Shown here piece by piece: positions 24,926-37,133 of a DNA stretch of 64,000 nt. The stretch is from Branchiostoma floridae. Lineage: Eukaryota > Chordata > Leptocardii > Amphioxiformes > Branchiostomatidae. How positions within the stretch are numbered: the stretch's first letter is position 1; each line of letters begins with the position of its first letter. The notes under the pieces are model-generated. The model had not been told where the DNA came from and did not search any database. It saw nothing but the letters and a program-made list of their open reading frames with translations. Made by a program: the position numbers and the translations under genes. The stretch is from positions 1,159,865-1,223,864 of the forward strand of contig NC_049979.1 of the NCBI RefSeq assembly GCF_000003815.2. Reading direction: 5' to 3'.

Positions 24926-25699
24926 TTTTTTCCCTTCGCCAACATCCTGCATTTAAAAAAAAAAAATGTTGGCTTTCTAGTTAAAGTAGAGTTAATAATC
25001 ATTTAACCAAGTTTCTACAATTAAACCTAGTGTTTTTAACATGGAGATAGGATTTTAACACGCCAACGGGAGTCGGATACTCCACTAAACGGGTTTCTTT
25101 CCTTTGCAGAGAAATTGACCATTGTTTTGAGTATCTCCAATTCATGAAGTTTTCACAGTCAATCAAGTCCAGGTTCAGGTCCAGACCGGGACCTGATCTT
25201 CTGGACCTGAACAGAACCTGTACCTGAATTTTCTGTACACCCTACAGGTACCCACCCCATGGATTCAGTGCCAACCCCAGACCTGAAACACATTATTAGT
25301 GAACAAGCCCCTTGATTAAAAAATAATACCTACAAGTATCAGTGACTGAATGAACTGCACCAAACAGATGAAACTGGTGTGCCATACGTTAGTGTACCCA
25401 CACCATGACCAAACAGATCCAGTTGACAAAGAACTGCGATGTTATCATAGCGGAAGAATTATTTCTAGAGACTCCAAGAATGTTTATGCAGAATTTTTGG
25501 TTGTGTGTAATTTCGATCGGAGATTCACCTTGAGTATTCACCTTGAGCGACAGCCAGTAGGTATCATAACTGTCCATTGTCACTACTATGTTTATTCCAT
25601 GCACTTGCAATTAGCCCTCGGGCACGAACTTGCAAATAAACTTCTTCGTTATCACTTATCAGACAGATTCACACCAGTTAGTGAACCGCCCCTGTCTGG

Positions 25700-25800
25700 T
25701 GCCAGGCCATGATGGACTCCAGATGTGGAAATGGCGGGAGCGAAGTTTTTGGGGCGAGGCGGAGAAAGGGGTTTCACGTAAACAGAAAGTCCAACACCCG
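25700..25800 (-). promoter_or_regulatory. Conserved GC-rich block upstream of ZNF copy 1
   Basis: On the minus strand: CTCCGCCTCGCCCC then CTCCCGCCATTTCCACATC. A matching block lies at 32750-32825 above ZNF copy 2. TCCCGCCAT resembles E2F/YY1-type sites. A promoter role is inference from conservation and GC content. Confidence 0.35.
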
Positions 25801-25965
25801 CGTCCTTCTTACATCCAATATTGTATAGCCACAGCAGACAATCATGACAATGACGTGCTGCAGTGGTTTATGTAAGTGACGACCCGTGCTTATCTCTTTC
25901 TCGTTGATTTTACAACAAAGGCAAGATTCAGTAACCCCCCAAAGACCCTCCGTTTGTTTCTACAT

Positions 25966-26727
25966 NNNNNNNNNNNNNNNNNNNNNNNNNNNNNNNNNNN
26001 NNNNNNNNNNNNNNNNNNNNNNNNNNNNNNNNNNNNNNNNNNNNNNNNNNNNNNNNNNNNNNNNNNNNNNNNNNNNNNNNNNNNNNNNNNNNNNNNNNNN
26101 NNNNNNNNNNNNNNNNNNNNNNNNNNNNNNNNNNNNNNNNNNNNNNNNNNNNNNNNNNNNNNNNNNNNNNNNNNNNNNNNNNNNNNNNNNNNNNNNNNNN
26201 NNNNNNNNNNNNNNNNNNNNNNNNNNNNNNNNNNNNNNNNNNNNNNNNNNNNNNNNNNNNNNNNNNNNNNNNNNNNNNNNNNNNNNNNNNNNNNNNNNNN
26301 NNNNNNNNNNNNNNNNNNNNNNNNNNNNNNNNNNNNNNNNNNNNNNNNNNNNNNNNNNNNNNNNNNNNNNNNNNNNNNNNNNNNNNNNNNNNNNNNNNNN
26401 NNNNNNNNNNNNNNNNNNNNNNNNNNNNNNNNNNNNNNNNNNNNNNNNNNNNNNNNNNNNNNNNNNNNNNNNNNNNNNNNNNNNNNNNNNNNNNNNNNNN
26501 NNNNNNNNNNNNNNNNNNNNNNNNNNNNNNNNNNNNNNNNNNNNNNNNNNNNNNNNNNNNNNNNNNNNNNNNNNNNNNNNNNNNNNNNNNNNNNNNNNNN
26601 NNNNNNNNNNNNNNNNNNNNNNNNNNNNNNNNNNNNNNNNNNNNNNNNNNNNNNNNNNNNNNNNNNNNNNNNNNNNNNNNNNNNNNNNNNNNNNNNNNNN
26701 NNNNNNNNNNNNNNNNNNNNNNNNNNN
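25966..26727. other. Assembly gap between ZNF1 upstream block and its candidate 5' exon
   Basis: 762 N. It may contain further promoter or exon sequence of ZNF copy 1. Confidence 0.95.
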
Positions 26728-26861
26728 GCGGCTGCAGGGAGGGTTTGCGCTATGGGTCAGCGACAGCTTGCAAAACTTTACCAAGTGCGTGCGAATGGTC
26801 AAATACATTTCCCTTCAAATCTACACACTTTTCCTAACCAACATATGCTCTGTATTCTTAC

Positions 26862-26999
26862 CTGGATGTTCACTTGTACAAAGCCGCCAGCTGAGCCTAT
26901 AAAATGTTGTATTTCTGCGAGACTGAACAAGCAATTCCGCGCCGAGTCTGTCCCACGCCGTCTTCGACCAGACAGGAAGCAGTGACACTTGACCCGGAA
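26862..26999 (-). promoter_or_regulatory. Candidate promoter / 5' non-coding exon of ZNF copy 1
   Basis: On the minus strand this reads ACTTCCGGGTCAAG (ETS-like CCGGAAGT core) at the upstream edge, then about 120 bases to a consensus donor GAACATCCAG|GTAAGA. A closely similar block lies at 59720-59870. It is 2.8 kb upstream of the ZNF1 coding-exon acceptor. No long frame is shared, so it looks like a 5' UTR exon. Exact start unknown. Confidence 0.5.
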
Positions 27000-27386
27000 G
27001 TCCTCTTGTGACCTACTTGACTATGACAATGAGGCTCTTATTTGCATACTGACCAGTAATCTGATTATCTGAATGTAGCGATGTTCCTCCCCATTGAAAA
27101 TGTCGCAATTCTGAAGTCTTATCATGGAACGCATCGAATTTTTTCTTGATCAGAATCCTAGAGAACAATGTCCAAAGTATGAAAGTATTGTAGCAAAGAA
27201 GATTGACTATTCTAGCATTTTTCTCATGAATTATCTAGATATGACCCTGATTTGTATGATTAATGTCTAATGATGTTCACCTTCACTTTGCTTAGAAATG
27301 CTGTATTAAAGTCCCATCATTTACATAATCACCATCAATATGGAATGACAGAATTTTCTCATTAGTTTTGCAAATGAGGTCTTCAC

Positions 27387-27477
27387 TTGCCTGATTAAAT
27401 CTCGCTTATAGCAGCCCACCAAACATCCGCCGGCCACAGTTACGGCCCTGGACAGTGGAGTTTGTGTACACAGACTA
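27387..27477. mobile_element. About 91-bp MITE, dispersed copy
   Basis: Same element as at 42819 and 45244: GCCTGATTAAATCTCGCTTA at the left, GGAGTTTGTG...CACAGACTA at the right. The direct repeat AGGTCTTCAC flanks it (27377-27386, 27478-27487), and similarity extends three bases further. Left end TTG rather than TAG. Confidence 0.8.
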
Positions 27478-29415
27478 AGGTCTTCACTTGCATAAGTGAT
27501 ACTTATCAACATTGCCCTTTCAATGAGGGGACGAGTAAGAGTCCTCTCACAAAATGCGGTGGATTTATAAACTTTATCAATTAATTATGCAACTAACAGT
27601 TGATTTGCATAAGTTGTACCTTCTTATGCAAGTCATCACTTAGGCTATCTACATACCCAAACTCATGCCGATTCGTCGAAACGTTCTTGACTTATTTACA
27701 TCCATTTTAAAGTTTGAAAAAGCCATGTTTGACCAACAGGTACCTTTGAAGACCCATCTACATGTATGTAAATTATAGAAATAAAGGCTTGATTTGCATA
27801 ATTAATGCAGAGTAGTTTAATATTTCCTTAATGAAAGAAACTTAACAGTCATGTAGCTTTAGGAAAAATTGATATACATCAACAAAATCACAAGCTAACT
27901 TGCATGATTGATAACAAACTTGTCTACATGCTAGTTTGCAACATGAATAACTTGAAGAAACATAAGTTTAACTAAAAAAAACGCCTTCGCATAACGTTAC
28001 CTACTGCATAACAGAAGGCTCTACAACTAGTAGTACAAGACATTTAGTACGATAAGGCCATGTTGGTTTGATTATATCGATAACATCAACTGGGAACCCT
28101 AAAACTGGTACGAGCATGCATGTAAAAAAAACCCTCCTAGTTGCATTCAGTACGAAATCTATGCGGTCAGGAAGGTTGAACAAGTGACTGACAACACAGA
28201 GTAGTCTATGGTATACTAAATAATAGTCTTCATTTTTGTTCTTTCACATCTTTGACCTTGGAATAGACGTTGGTACTGTATAACATTAGTGTTAGCAAAT
28301 ATATGTGCTCAATTTATAGCTTTTTTTTAATGAATTACGGTCAATATATGGTCAAAAAATTTTTCATTGGTGCGACTGTAGATGTCATCCATGTAGCCAA
28401 ATACACATGGCCTTAAATCTAGAATATAAATTATAAATCTACCATTTCTACAAAATCTATGTCTATAGGCTATACAGTAGCTATCATCAATACTGCTACT
28501 GCCGTCAATAATACTACCTACAACTTTTTTCTGAACTAGACTTGTATACATATCAACAACAGTTAACCATAACTAATAAAGATGATGTAGATTAATAGAA
28601 AACCAAGTTATTTGGCACTATGCTACTATTGTACATGTATGCATTACATCTGTTTCTGAAGGTTTTTAAACCCACAAACACGACTCCTTCACAGAAAAAG
28701 GAGGGAGACAAGTATCAGCTATGACATCAAAAGTCTACTTGCAGAGTATGCAGACGTACACATTTCCTAACAAACTTACTAGTTATACTATCTATGTCCA
28801 AAAACACAGATCATTTCCTTAATATCATTACTGAAAGTCAGCCTGTATAAGAACATAAATAAACCATAAATCACTAACTACAACAAATCTGAAGTTACAG
28901 TTGGGGTACGTGCTGCTCTTCTGTCCTATTAACATTTCAATACTTACAACACAGCTGTACAACTACAGTGGTAAACTAATCTCACTCACTCACTCACTAT
29001 CCGGTTTAGCATCCGTTCTTCCCTGTCTTGCAGAGGTTGGACGTGTCGTCAAGACGTTTTGGTCTATTTTTCCAAATGACTTCTTCATGCTGTAGGAAAA
29101 AGTTTTAAATCAGTTTTATATCAGACAATACTTTCGTTTAAGAGGTTCATCAGTCATGTATGACTTAGTATGAGTAATAGAATAATTCTTCAATTAGGGA
29201 CTCTTGAGAACACGTAAAACACGTACCTCCAAATTTTTTATGTCTGCTCTGTACACCTTGATCACGGATGTTTTCAAGAGTCAATGATTGAATAATTGTT
29301 CTATTTACATACAATACTTAATAGTACCATATTTCTCTGCCTTTGATGTTGCACAAATTACTTTTGACCAGTTGTAGGGTCCTTATTATCACCCACTTAC
29401 ATATTCCTCAAACAT

Positions 29416-30756
29416 TTAAGCTTTTTTGTGACTTCGCTGGTGGGACTTCATGTTACTCAGGCTAGAGAACTTTTTGCTGCACACTTCACACGTGTAGGGT
29501 TTCTCCCCAGTGTGAGTTCGCATGTGTTCCTTCAGAGAACACAGATGTCTGAACTGCTTGCTGCACTCTTCACACTTGTAGGGTTTCTCACCCGTGTGGG
29601 TCCGCATGTGCTTCTTCAGGTCACCCAGACATCTGAACTGCTTGCTGCACTCTTCACAACAGTAGGGTTTCTCCCCAGTGTGAGTCCGCATGTGTTCCTT
29701 CAGACCATTCATAGTACTAAACTGTCTGCTACACTCCTCACACCTGTAGGGTTTCTCACCTGTGTGAGTACGCATATGAGTCTTCAGATGACTCAGCTCA
29801 CTGAACTGTTTGCTGCATTCCTCACACGTGTAGGGTTTCTCCCCTGTGTGAGATCGCATGTGAGACTTCAGACTACCCAGCTCACTAAATTGTCTGCTGC
29901 ACTCCTCACACCTATATTTTTTCTCCCCTGTGTGAGTGCGCATGTGAGTACCCAGATGACCCAGCTTTCTGAACTGCATGCCACACTTATCACATTTAAA
30001 AGGTTTTTCCCCAGTGTGAGTTCGTATGTGAGCCATCAGACAGTCCAGTCGACCAAACTGCCTGCTGCATTCCTCACAGTTGAAGGGTTTCTCCCCTGTG
30101 TGGGTCCGCATGTGGGTCTTCAGACTACCTGACTGACTAAATTGCTTGCTGCACTCCTCACACTTGTACGGTTTCTCCCCTGTGTGGATACGCAAATGAA
30201 TCTTCAGATGACCTGGCCTACTGAACTGTTTGCTGCACTCCTCACACTTGAACGGTTTCTCCCCTGTGTGAATGCGCATGTGCTTCTTCAGATCACTCAG
30301 CTGACTAAACTGCTTGCTGCATTCCTCACACTTAAAGGGTTTCTCCCCAGTGTGAGTATACATGTGTGACTTCAGATTACCTGGCATACTGAACTGCTTG
30401 CTGCACTCCTCACACTTGTAGGGTTTCTCCCCTGTGTGAGTCCGCATGTGGGTCTTCAGATGATGCAGGATACTGAACTGCTTGCTGCACTCCTCACACT
30501 TGTAGGGTTTCTCCCCTGTGTGAGTACGCATGTGCTTCTTCAGATCACTCGGCTGACTAAACTGTTTGCTGCACTCCTCACACCTGTAGGGTTTCTCACC
30601 TGTGTGAGTACGCATGTGGGCCTTCAGCTTACTTAGCGTACCAAACCGCTTGTTGCACTCCTCACACAGGTAAGATTTTGCAGCCGACTGTTTAAGGGCA
30701 ACCTCTCCCTCAGCTCTCTCTCCAGCATCATCACAGCAGTTGCTATATGTCCCCAT
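29416..30756 (-). CDS. C2H2 zinc-finger protein, 15 fingers (ZNF copy 2)
   Basis: 446 residues in one coding exon. The acceptor is TTGTTCTTTACAG just above 30779; the ATG at 30756 gives MGTYSNCCDDAGERAEGE, parallel to copy 1. Fifteen complete fingers, all four zinc ligands present in each. Fingers 8-9 (FGRLDCLMAH, then CDKCGMQFRKLGHLG) and the GEKKY linker match fingers 6-7 of copy 1, so part of the array is orthologous by position while the ends differ by gain or loss of fingers. It ends with the atypical finger CEVCSKKF. Same strand as copy 1, about 5.4 kb away, with similar flanking DNA on both sides. Probable DNA-binding regulator; target unknown. Confidence 0.92.
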   Translation of the reverse strand: MGTYSNCCDDAGERAEGEVALKQSAAKSYLCEECNKRFGTLSKLKAHMRTHTGEKPYRCEECSKQFSQPSDLKKHMRTHTGEKPYKCEECSKQFSILHHLKTHMRTHTGEKPYKCEECSKQFSMPGNLKSHMYTHTGEKPFKCEECSKQFSQLSDLKKHMRIHTGEKPFKCEECSKQFSRPGHLKIHLRIHTGEKPYKCEECSKQFSQSGSLKTHMRTHTGEKPFNCEECSRQFGRLDCLMAHIRTHTGEKPFKCDKCGMQFRKLGHLGTHMRTHTGEKKYRCEECSRQFSELGSLKSHMRSHTGEKPYTCEECSKQFSELSHLKTHMRTHTGEKPYRCEECSRQFSTMNGLKEHMRTHTGEKPYCCEECSKQFRCLGDLKKHMRTHTGEKPYKCEECSKQFRHLCSLKEHMRTHTGEKPYTCEVCSKKFSSLSNMKSHQRSHKKA

Positions 30757-31479
30757 GACAACAACAGTTCTGACCAATCTGTAAAGAACAAAATACAACA
30801 TTTATTTTACTGAGTTTGTTCAATAGAACGAAAATTTAAACACTGCATGGTGAAGATGCCGACAAACATGAAACATACTGTCGTAAAAAGTTTGGTTGGT
30901 AGATCAATTGAACAAGGTCTTCTTCGTTACACAACCTCCTTTTTTTCTCAGTACGAAACATACTGGATTGGGACACTTTGAACAGTCCCAAAATTTGGGG
31001 ACAGTTTTTACATGTTTGACTGACTGACTAGGTGTCAAAGATATAAAACACACGTGGGAACACAATTGCATTTTAGGACCTGTTCTTGATGCAAAAATCA
31101 AAATAGTTTCATTCGTTTTGGAAATCTGAGCCAGATTCATTTTTTGTTTTGGCGTTGCCCACAGCACCAAGACATACAGACAAAGTGGTTCCTCAAGTGG
31201 TTCCTAAATCAATCAATCAATGGTTTGTTGGATGGACCAACTACTTTCAAATTCCCTCTTTCGCGGCCCCGCCAGTTTTAGACCTCCCTTTTAGGCACCT
31301 GTTTTTGTTTGTGGTCCTCACAGAAAGCACCTTATATTTGGTAGATTGAACGAATGAAGTTGATATTCCTTTGAATGGAGCAGCATATAATCCACTCAAT
31401 TATCTCGCAATAAAATTTTGCATCAGCTATTCATTAAAATGAAATACTTAAACTTTTAAAGCATAACAAGGAAGTTAAT

Positions 31480-31872
31480 CAGGGCTCGAAATATTTTTTC
31501 TGTCTACCTGCACTAACTTTTGAAGTTACCTGCACCAGAGAAAATGTTACCTGCACCATTCAAATATATCCCAAAGTGGATAAAACAACCTTTTGGACAT
31601 TCTTTGTACACCTGTTCACTAACAAAGTATGTACATGTAAGGGAAAACTGACTTGCATAGAAAGTAAATAAAAAGTTACATGTTGAATGTTGATGTACTC
31701 ACAATAATAACAACCTATCAGTGATCATCATCACTGTCCTCATTGTGATCAGCTGGGTCATTTCTCATGTATAAGAGTAGGAATTACAAAGACAAGTCTC
31801 AAAAGTCTGGTGCAGGTCGACGTCAGAAATACCTGCACTAACCTGTATATGCAGGTGGTATTTCAAGCCATG
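31480..31872. mobile_element. Probable MITE with CAGGGCTCGAAATA-type ends
   Basis: The left end is CAGGGCTCGAAATATT; the reverse complement of the right end is CATGGCTTGAAATACC. GTTAAT occurs at both borders, but the exact target duplication is unclear. Repeated ACCTGCAC words lie near both ends. It is in the 5' flank of ZNF copy 2. Confidence 0.65.
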
Positions 31873-32749
31873 TTAATGCATGTGAATATATTAGTAGGGT
31901 TTCCAATTGCAGCGCTCATATGGTACGTGTGACTGTGGCATTTTCTGTCCACCCTAGTGATATTTGACTGATCGCCGTGTAAAATTGAGGAAAGTTGGGA
32001 CTTGAGTTTACCAGAATTGTAGTATGTAATATGGTGGCCGTGCCAACGTAAAAATTTTAAGCGGGGGATAAAAAACTGTTGAGATATATCCCGAGAGAAA
32101 AATGAACTGCAAGAGAGCACCGCGTTCTGGCTCGGAAAGGTTGTAAATGATAATCCCAGCCAATTTTCTTGTTCGAATTAAGTGGAGATGGGGAGGAGCA
32201 TTAACTGTTAACACGTTTCTGAAAAGATTGTCCCTCCCCGTGCCTTTGACGGGTGTGTTTTGCTGCAGATGCTAGCTGTGACCAATGATGAAACTCCTCT
32301 GTAGGCTAAACTTCTTCCCAATCTTATGATACTACCCTATGCCACAGCAAGATCTGCTTGGAGATTATGGTGTGGGTACCAAATACATTGATCTGTACCG
32401 GTAGAAAACCAGGTTTTCTTATTGGATCAATTCACAAGTTTTCACAGACAATCAGGTCCAGGTTTGGGTCCAGACCGGACAATATCCTCCGGACCTGAAC
32501 CGGACCTGTACTGAATTTTCTGTACCAGTACCCACCCCTAGGACCCAGTGCCAACCCCTGACCTAAAACACATAGTTATTGAACAAGCCCTCTGATCAAA
32601 ACAGAATACCTAGTAATGTATTTCAGTGACTGAATGAACTACACCAAACAAATGAAACAGATGTATTACATGTCATTGTACCCACACCATGACCAAACAG
32701 ATCCAGTTGACAAAGAACTGCGATGTTATCAGACAAATACATATCATTT

Positions 32750-32825
32750 TCATTTTGGACACCAGATGTGAAAATGGCGGGAAGTTCTTGGGACGAGGCG
32801 GAGAAAGGGGTTTCAAGTATACAGA
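32750..32825 (-). promoter_or_regulatory. Conserved GC-rich block upstream of ZNF copy 2
   Basis: Counterpart of 25700-25800: CTCCGCCTCGTCCC and TTCCCGCCATTTTCACATC on the minus strand. It lies about 2 kb upstream of the ZNF2 coding exon. Confidence 0.35.
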
Positions 32826-33016
32826 ACTTACAACTAACACTGTAAAACTTTCACAATGTACATCCACTGCCACTGTGTGCAGAAAACTATAGAAAAAGAC
32901 GAACTTTTAGAGTGGTAGCCGTATGCTTTCCATTCGACGTTGACTTTACAGCAAGGGCAAGATTCAGTATTTTTTAAAACCCCGAACTGACCCTCACCTC
33001 TGTTCCCTCATTCTCT

Positions 33017-33116
33017 NNNNNNNNNNNNNNNNNNNNNNNNNNNNNNNNNNNNNNNNNNNNNNNNNNNNNNNNNNNNNNNNNNNNNNNNNNNNNNNNNNNN
33101 NNNNNNNNNNNNNNNN
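33017..33116. other. Assembly gap cutting the KIF26 tail exon
   Basis: 100 N, probably a nominal size. It hides the 3' end of the KIF26 exon and the junction with the duplicated ZNF unit, so the exact order across it is unproven. Confidence 0.95.
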
Positions 33117-36100
33117 GACGTTTTGATCCGGCCAGAAGAGCTCTCGCTCATGGAGTCATGGTTGGACGACGCGCTCCCCGTGGCCTCGCTGTCTCGCATC
33201 ATACTCTCGTACCCGCTGCTGGCGCCTCCGCTGGCGGAGTTGAGCACGCCGGGCTTCATGGGAGGGGGGATGTCTCCGCTGAGGATGGAGCTGGCGTCGC
33301 TGCCGTGCCCACTGCTCGAGCGGTGGGACGGTCGCGGCGCTGTGACGGTCGAGTACGGAGACACGAGGGGCTTCGGAGACTTCTCGTCCCCAATCTGGAT
33401 CCCGCTGTCATTGCCGCTGTCTGAGTCCGTCGACAACCGGATTTTGGCGGGGCTCTCCTTGGACAGTTCGGACACCCTCGTGTTGTTGACCTTCGAAGCG
33501 GAGTCCTTCCGAGAGGGGAGGTTGGCAGTCCTGCTCTGCAGTGCCTGCGTCGCCTTCTGCCCAGTTCTACTGCTCGCGGCGGATGCCTTACCAGAGGAGC
33601 TGCCTGCCTTGCCACCAGCCTGCTGGGCAGACCTGTTGGGGGGCTGGAATGACTGGAGCGAAGACTTGCTTGATGAAGACGGCAGGGGCTTTCCTGACCG
33701 GACACTGCTGGGGACGGGCAACTTGGAACCCGCCTTGGAGGGCTTCGCAGAAACGTTTCCTGCTGAAAGTCCGTTGGTGCTGGCTGACCGCGAGGGTATT
33801 CTGTTTTTCGCGGAGACGGCCTCTCTGGCGGACGACATGCTGGTTTTCGAGGAGGCGCTTCCGGAGCGTAACCTGGCGTCGCCCAGGCTGCTGACTCGGG
33901 GAGGCTTGGGCGGCTTCTGCTCGGCTTTGGGAGCTGATTTTGCGGCAGATCTGGAGGATGAGGTAGAGCATGGAACCCACGACACCGGGCTGGACGACGG
34001 TTTGGGCAGCTGGCTCGGCTTGGGAGGGGGGCTGGGCTTACCGGGGATTTTTGACGGAGGCGTGTTCGGCCTGCTGTCCTCTCTCGCCAACCCCGCAGGG
34101 CTGGGTCTGGAGAGTTTGGTGAATTTCGTCGGAGACGCGGGGAGGGAACACGCAGATCCCTTGGGTCGCATGACAGGCCTGCTGCCTGGTAATCTCTCGC
34201 TGGCGGTGCTTCTCGCACCGTCCGAATTCGAGCCGTCGCTCGCAGTTCTTGTGAGAGCTAGCTCTCTCGTTCTGTTCGACCTTACCGACTGTTTGGACAG
34301 AGATGAGGAGGAGGGTACTCTACAGATGCTGGGCTCCGACGGTCTGACACTTCCAGAGCTTCCAGCTTGAGAACGTGACAAGGCATTCACAGACTTGGGT
34401 GTTATTCTGGAATGCACACTTATGTTTGACTTAAGTTCTGCTCGATGTGATGATGACAACTTACTACTTTGTGAGGTAGCATGGTTTCTACTGTGAGAGC
34501 TATGGCTTCCTGTACTTCTCAAACTACTACTCGAAGATGTCCTTTTCCCAAGTCTCATGTTCTGCTTCGTATTTCCCATTTGATTTGATTTGTAACTCTT
34601 GCTAGAGGTTTCTGATGGTCTTCTCTCTCCAAGAGAGAAACTTGCATCATCAAGAGCGTCCAGCTTTTCCTTCGTTAAGGCCGTGACGTTTGTTGGCGGC
34701 GTGTAGGTCGCTCTGAGCGATACCTGAGCGCTGGGAGGGGGTGGGGGCACGTAAAGCTCGATAGAGTCCTGACTGAGCATGCTCAGTGGGCGGGATTCCG
34801 GCAACACGACCTTGGTGGAACTGACACTGTCCTCGCTGACCCCGCTGATGGGTCTGTCCTTCTTGTCAAACTTTTGAAGGTCGTCAGCGTCTCCGAGGTC
34901 GCTGATAAGATCCGGGGGTCTAGAAGGAGCGCCGTCGAACTTTCTCCCCAAGATGTCCGTCGTAGTGTCCAGGGGAATGTCGTCCTCGAAGGGGAACCGT
35001 TCCAACTCCCCATCAGGCGACGTTCTGCCCTCGTCCTTCACATCCTCCGTACCATCCAGGAGACTGTTGATGCTGATGCTGTCCAGCGAACACCTGTCGT
35101 CTTCCAGCCTCATGGGCAGGTCAGACGACTTGAAGACGAGGTCGTGTGGGTTGGCGGGTGGGGAAGGCTTGTTGTTACGGCTGTCGACGCGTTTCGTTGA
35201 CTGTGGCTCCGGCGGTACGGGGAGGTCGGGCGGTTTCGGGAAGGACAGGTCGGGCGGTCTATTCTGCAGGGTGATTGTCCTTGGTGGGGGAACTGGCTTT
35301 GGTTTGTTTGAGGTTTTTCTTGGGGAGGGTACCGGCTTAGGTGCTGACGCTTCCTCCTCTTTGGGCTGCAAACTCTCCACCATCAAATCCTCCTTAGTCA
35401 GAAACGCTTCTAGCTGGGCCAGGGTTTCTGTCAAGGAGTTCGCGTCGGAGTCAGCAGCAGCAGCTTTCTCCTTGCTTGTTGGCTGCTTTGTGAGAGGCGT
35501 GAACCCTTCGTCGTCGCTTTCGTCCTCAAACGTTGGCACGATGGAGTAGTACTGGTGCACGTTCCCGTTCAGGAGGACGGAGTTGGACTTGTACTCGCTG
35601 CCGTCGTCCAGCGAGGACAGCGTCTGCTCCCCGCTGTGCTGGGCATTTGAGATAGATTCCGAGGAGGTGAAGAGATCCTCGTTCTTCAACAGAGACTCCA
35701 GGAACTCAGTGGCTTCGCTGAGAGGCTCGGGAAGGGATGAGGTAGGCTCCGGTAGATCCAGGGGAGGCAGTTCTTCCTCAGGATTGTTCTGAGGGGCGGG
35801 CGCGGACTCTTCCGGTCTGGAGTCTCTCTCAGCGTCGGCTTCTTCGCAAACAAAGTCATAATCGCTGCCATTGTCTGTGACGGGCTCCAGGACTATGTCC
35901 TGTGGCTCCCTGGCAGGTTCCTGCTCCATTCTCTCCTCCACGGGTTTCTCGAAGACAACCTGGCTGGGTTCGTTCTCCTTGTTCTCCTCCTCGATGTACA
36001 AGTTTCTCCTGTTCTCCGAGTCGGGGCTGAACAGTGGCGACGACGACGGCGCCGCTTTGCTTTCCGTTATTTCGCAGTCCTCCTCAACGATCTGACACTC

Positions 36101-36391
36101 TTTTCTCTGCTGCTTGTAGTCCCTGCGCACGATGGGCACAGTCTCAGGGGGACCCTCGTTGTCCGTCAGCTCCCTGTCGCTCAGCACAGCTCCATTCGGG
36201 CCCACGTAGATCACCGTGTCGCAGGACTGCTCACTGCTCGACACGTCGTCCTTGTCGCTGATACCCAGGCCCGTTGTCGTGGCAACGTCTTCCCGGACGG
36301 ACTCAGAGATGAGCGGTCGGGACGGGCGGAAGTGCGGTCTTCTGATGCGACCCTCCTCACAAGAACTCTCCCCGCCAGATGAGCTGGAGTA
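33117..36391 (-). CDS. KIF26: KIF26-type kinesin, large tail exon (partial, runs into gap)
   Basis: On the minus strand the exon starts at 36391 after the acceptor TTTTGGCATTGCAG. The first residues [15 protein letters not shown], then [18 protein letters not shown] and [14 protein letters not shown], are hallmarks I know from vertebrate KIF26A/KIF26B immediately after the motor domain. About 1091 codons are open. The first third is acidic. The middle is Ser-rich and disordered-looking, with proline-rich runs ([14 protein letters not shown]). The end carries [19 protein letters not shown], also typical of KIF26. The exon runs into the gap at 33017-33116, so its 3' end is unseen. KIF26 proteins are atypical kinesins with little or no ATPase activity that bind microtubules and act in signalling (Wnt5a-Ror, GDNF-Ret; VAB-8 in C. 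elegans); that role is from the family. The C-terminal exons known in vertebrates are not visible in the window. Confidence 0.9.
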
Positions 36392-36689
36392 CTGCAATGC
36401 CAAAACAAAGTGTAAAACACTACCCTAAGTTGGAGAACCATGGCCAGGTTGGGCAAAATCAATTATTACCAGAAAGGTCTAGATATCAGTAGCTAGTACA
36501 CACTGAAGGAATAATAATCAGCTTGGCATACACAAAAACTAAAACGTAGTAAAAGTAAAAGGTCAAAACCAGCTTGGAAACAGATGTTGAGATGGTATTG
36601 TTTTATTGCCACGTAAACCGATAAAAAAAGACAGATTGACTTTGGCATTATCATGATTGTAAACAGTACAATACACATGGGTCACAGGT

Positions 36690-36945
36690 AGTGGTGCGCA
36701 CCTAAACTCATACTCAGGTTCAGGCCCGGATTCAGGTCCAGCAGTTCAGGTTCAGGTCCAGATTTCAAGTCCGGACCTGAACCCATCATTGCATATTTAG
36801 AAAAAAAAGGGAATATAAGTGAGAGATAGCTTTTTGCAAGTCCGGACTTGGTTCCCAACATTTAGGTTTTATTGGACTTGGACCTGAACGTTTTTACAAG
36901 TCCAATATCACTTTCAGGTTTTAGGTACACACCACTAGTCACAGG
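36690..36945. repeat. CAGGTCCAG-rich dispersed repeat in KIF26 intron
   Basis: Many variants of TTCAGGTCCAG / GGACCTGAAC on both strands. Related stretches occur at about 19240-19310, 25060-25270 and 32440-32560 (e.g. CAGGTCCAGACCGG, TGTACCAGTACCCACCC). Family not identified. Confidence 0.55.
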
Positions 36946-36970
36946 CAGCGATTGCTGGTGTTGTGCTCAC

Positions 36971-37133
36971 CTTTGCTTTCTTCTTTCTCATGCGGTGTAT
37001 CCTGGAAGCCAGCTGGACTGTCTGGAGAGTCTCACTGTAGTGGGCTGCCTTGGGCGAGACGTGCGCGAGCATCGTGGTGCGGCAGTTAAGGTTCCCCAGG
37101 GACTCGCTAAGGAGCCTGGTGATCTTGCTCTCC
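36971..37133 (-). CDS. KIF26: KIF26-type kinesin, exon encoding the end of the motor domain
   Basis: 163 bases, minus strand. The acceptor CATTTTCCAACAG ends at 37134 (phase 2) and the donor GTGAGC begins at 36970 (phase 0). It encodes [26 protein letters not shown], then [17 protein letters not shown] and the basic end KKKAK. This is the alpha-5/alpha-6 end of a kinesin motor domain. The RMRKKKAK end, spliced in phase to YSSSSGGES in the next exon, matches vertebrate KIF26. Upstream motor exons are not seen between 37.2 kb and the window end, so they lie outside or in gaps. The intron between the two exons (36392-36970) holds a dispersed repeat rich in CAGGTCCAG. Confidence 0.88.

Larger units (their letters stand above)
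20930..33000. repeat. Tandem duplication of the ZNF gene unit (two copies)
   Basis: Left and right flanks of ZNF1 and ZNF2 match in order. The 3' side at 21330-22440 matches 27960-29415 (GGCCATGTTGATTTGATT; TCTGTCTATAGGCTATACAG-type blocks). The 5' side at 25330-25960 matches 32630-33000 (CCACACCATGACCAAACAGA, then the GC-rich block). A third partial set lies at 59570-63600 with ZNF3. Unit size is about 7 kb. Confidence 0.75.

Noticed and set aside
25876-26985. Large frames across runs of N (also at 41825-42298 and 55955-56442)
   Set aside because: They exist only because N is translated as X; no supported residues on both sides.
33123-34370. 415-codon plus-strand frame opposite the KIF26 tail exon
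   Set aside because: The minus-strand frame has the recognisable KIF26 motifs and splice sites; the opposite frame is Leu/Ala/Glu-rich by codon mirroring.
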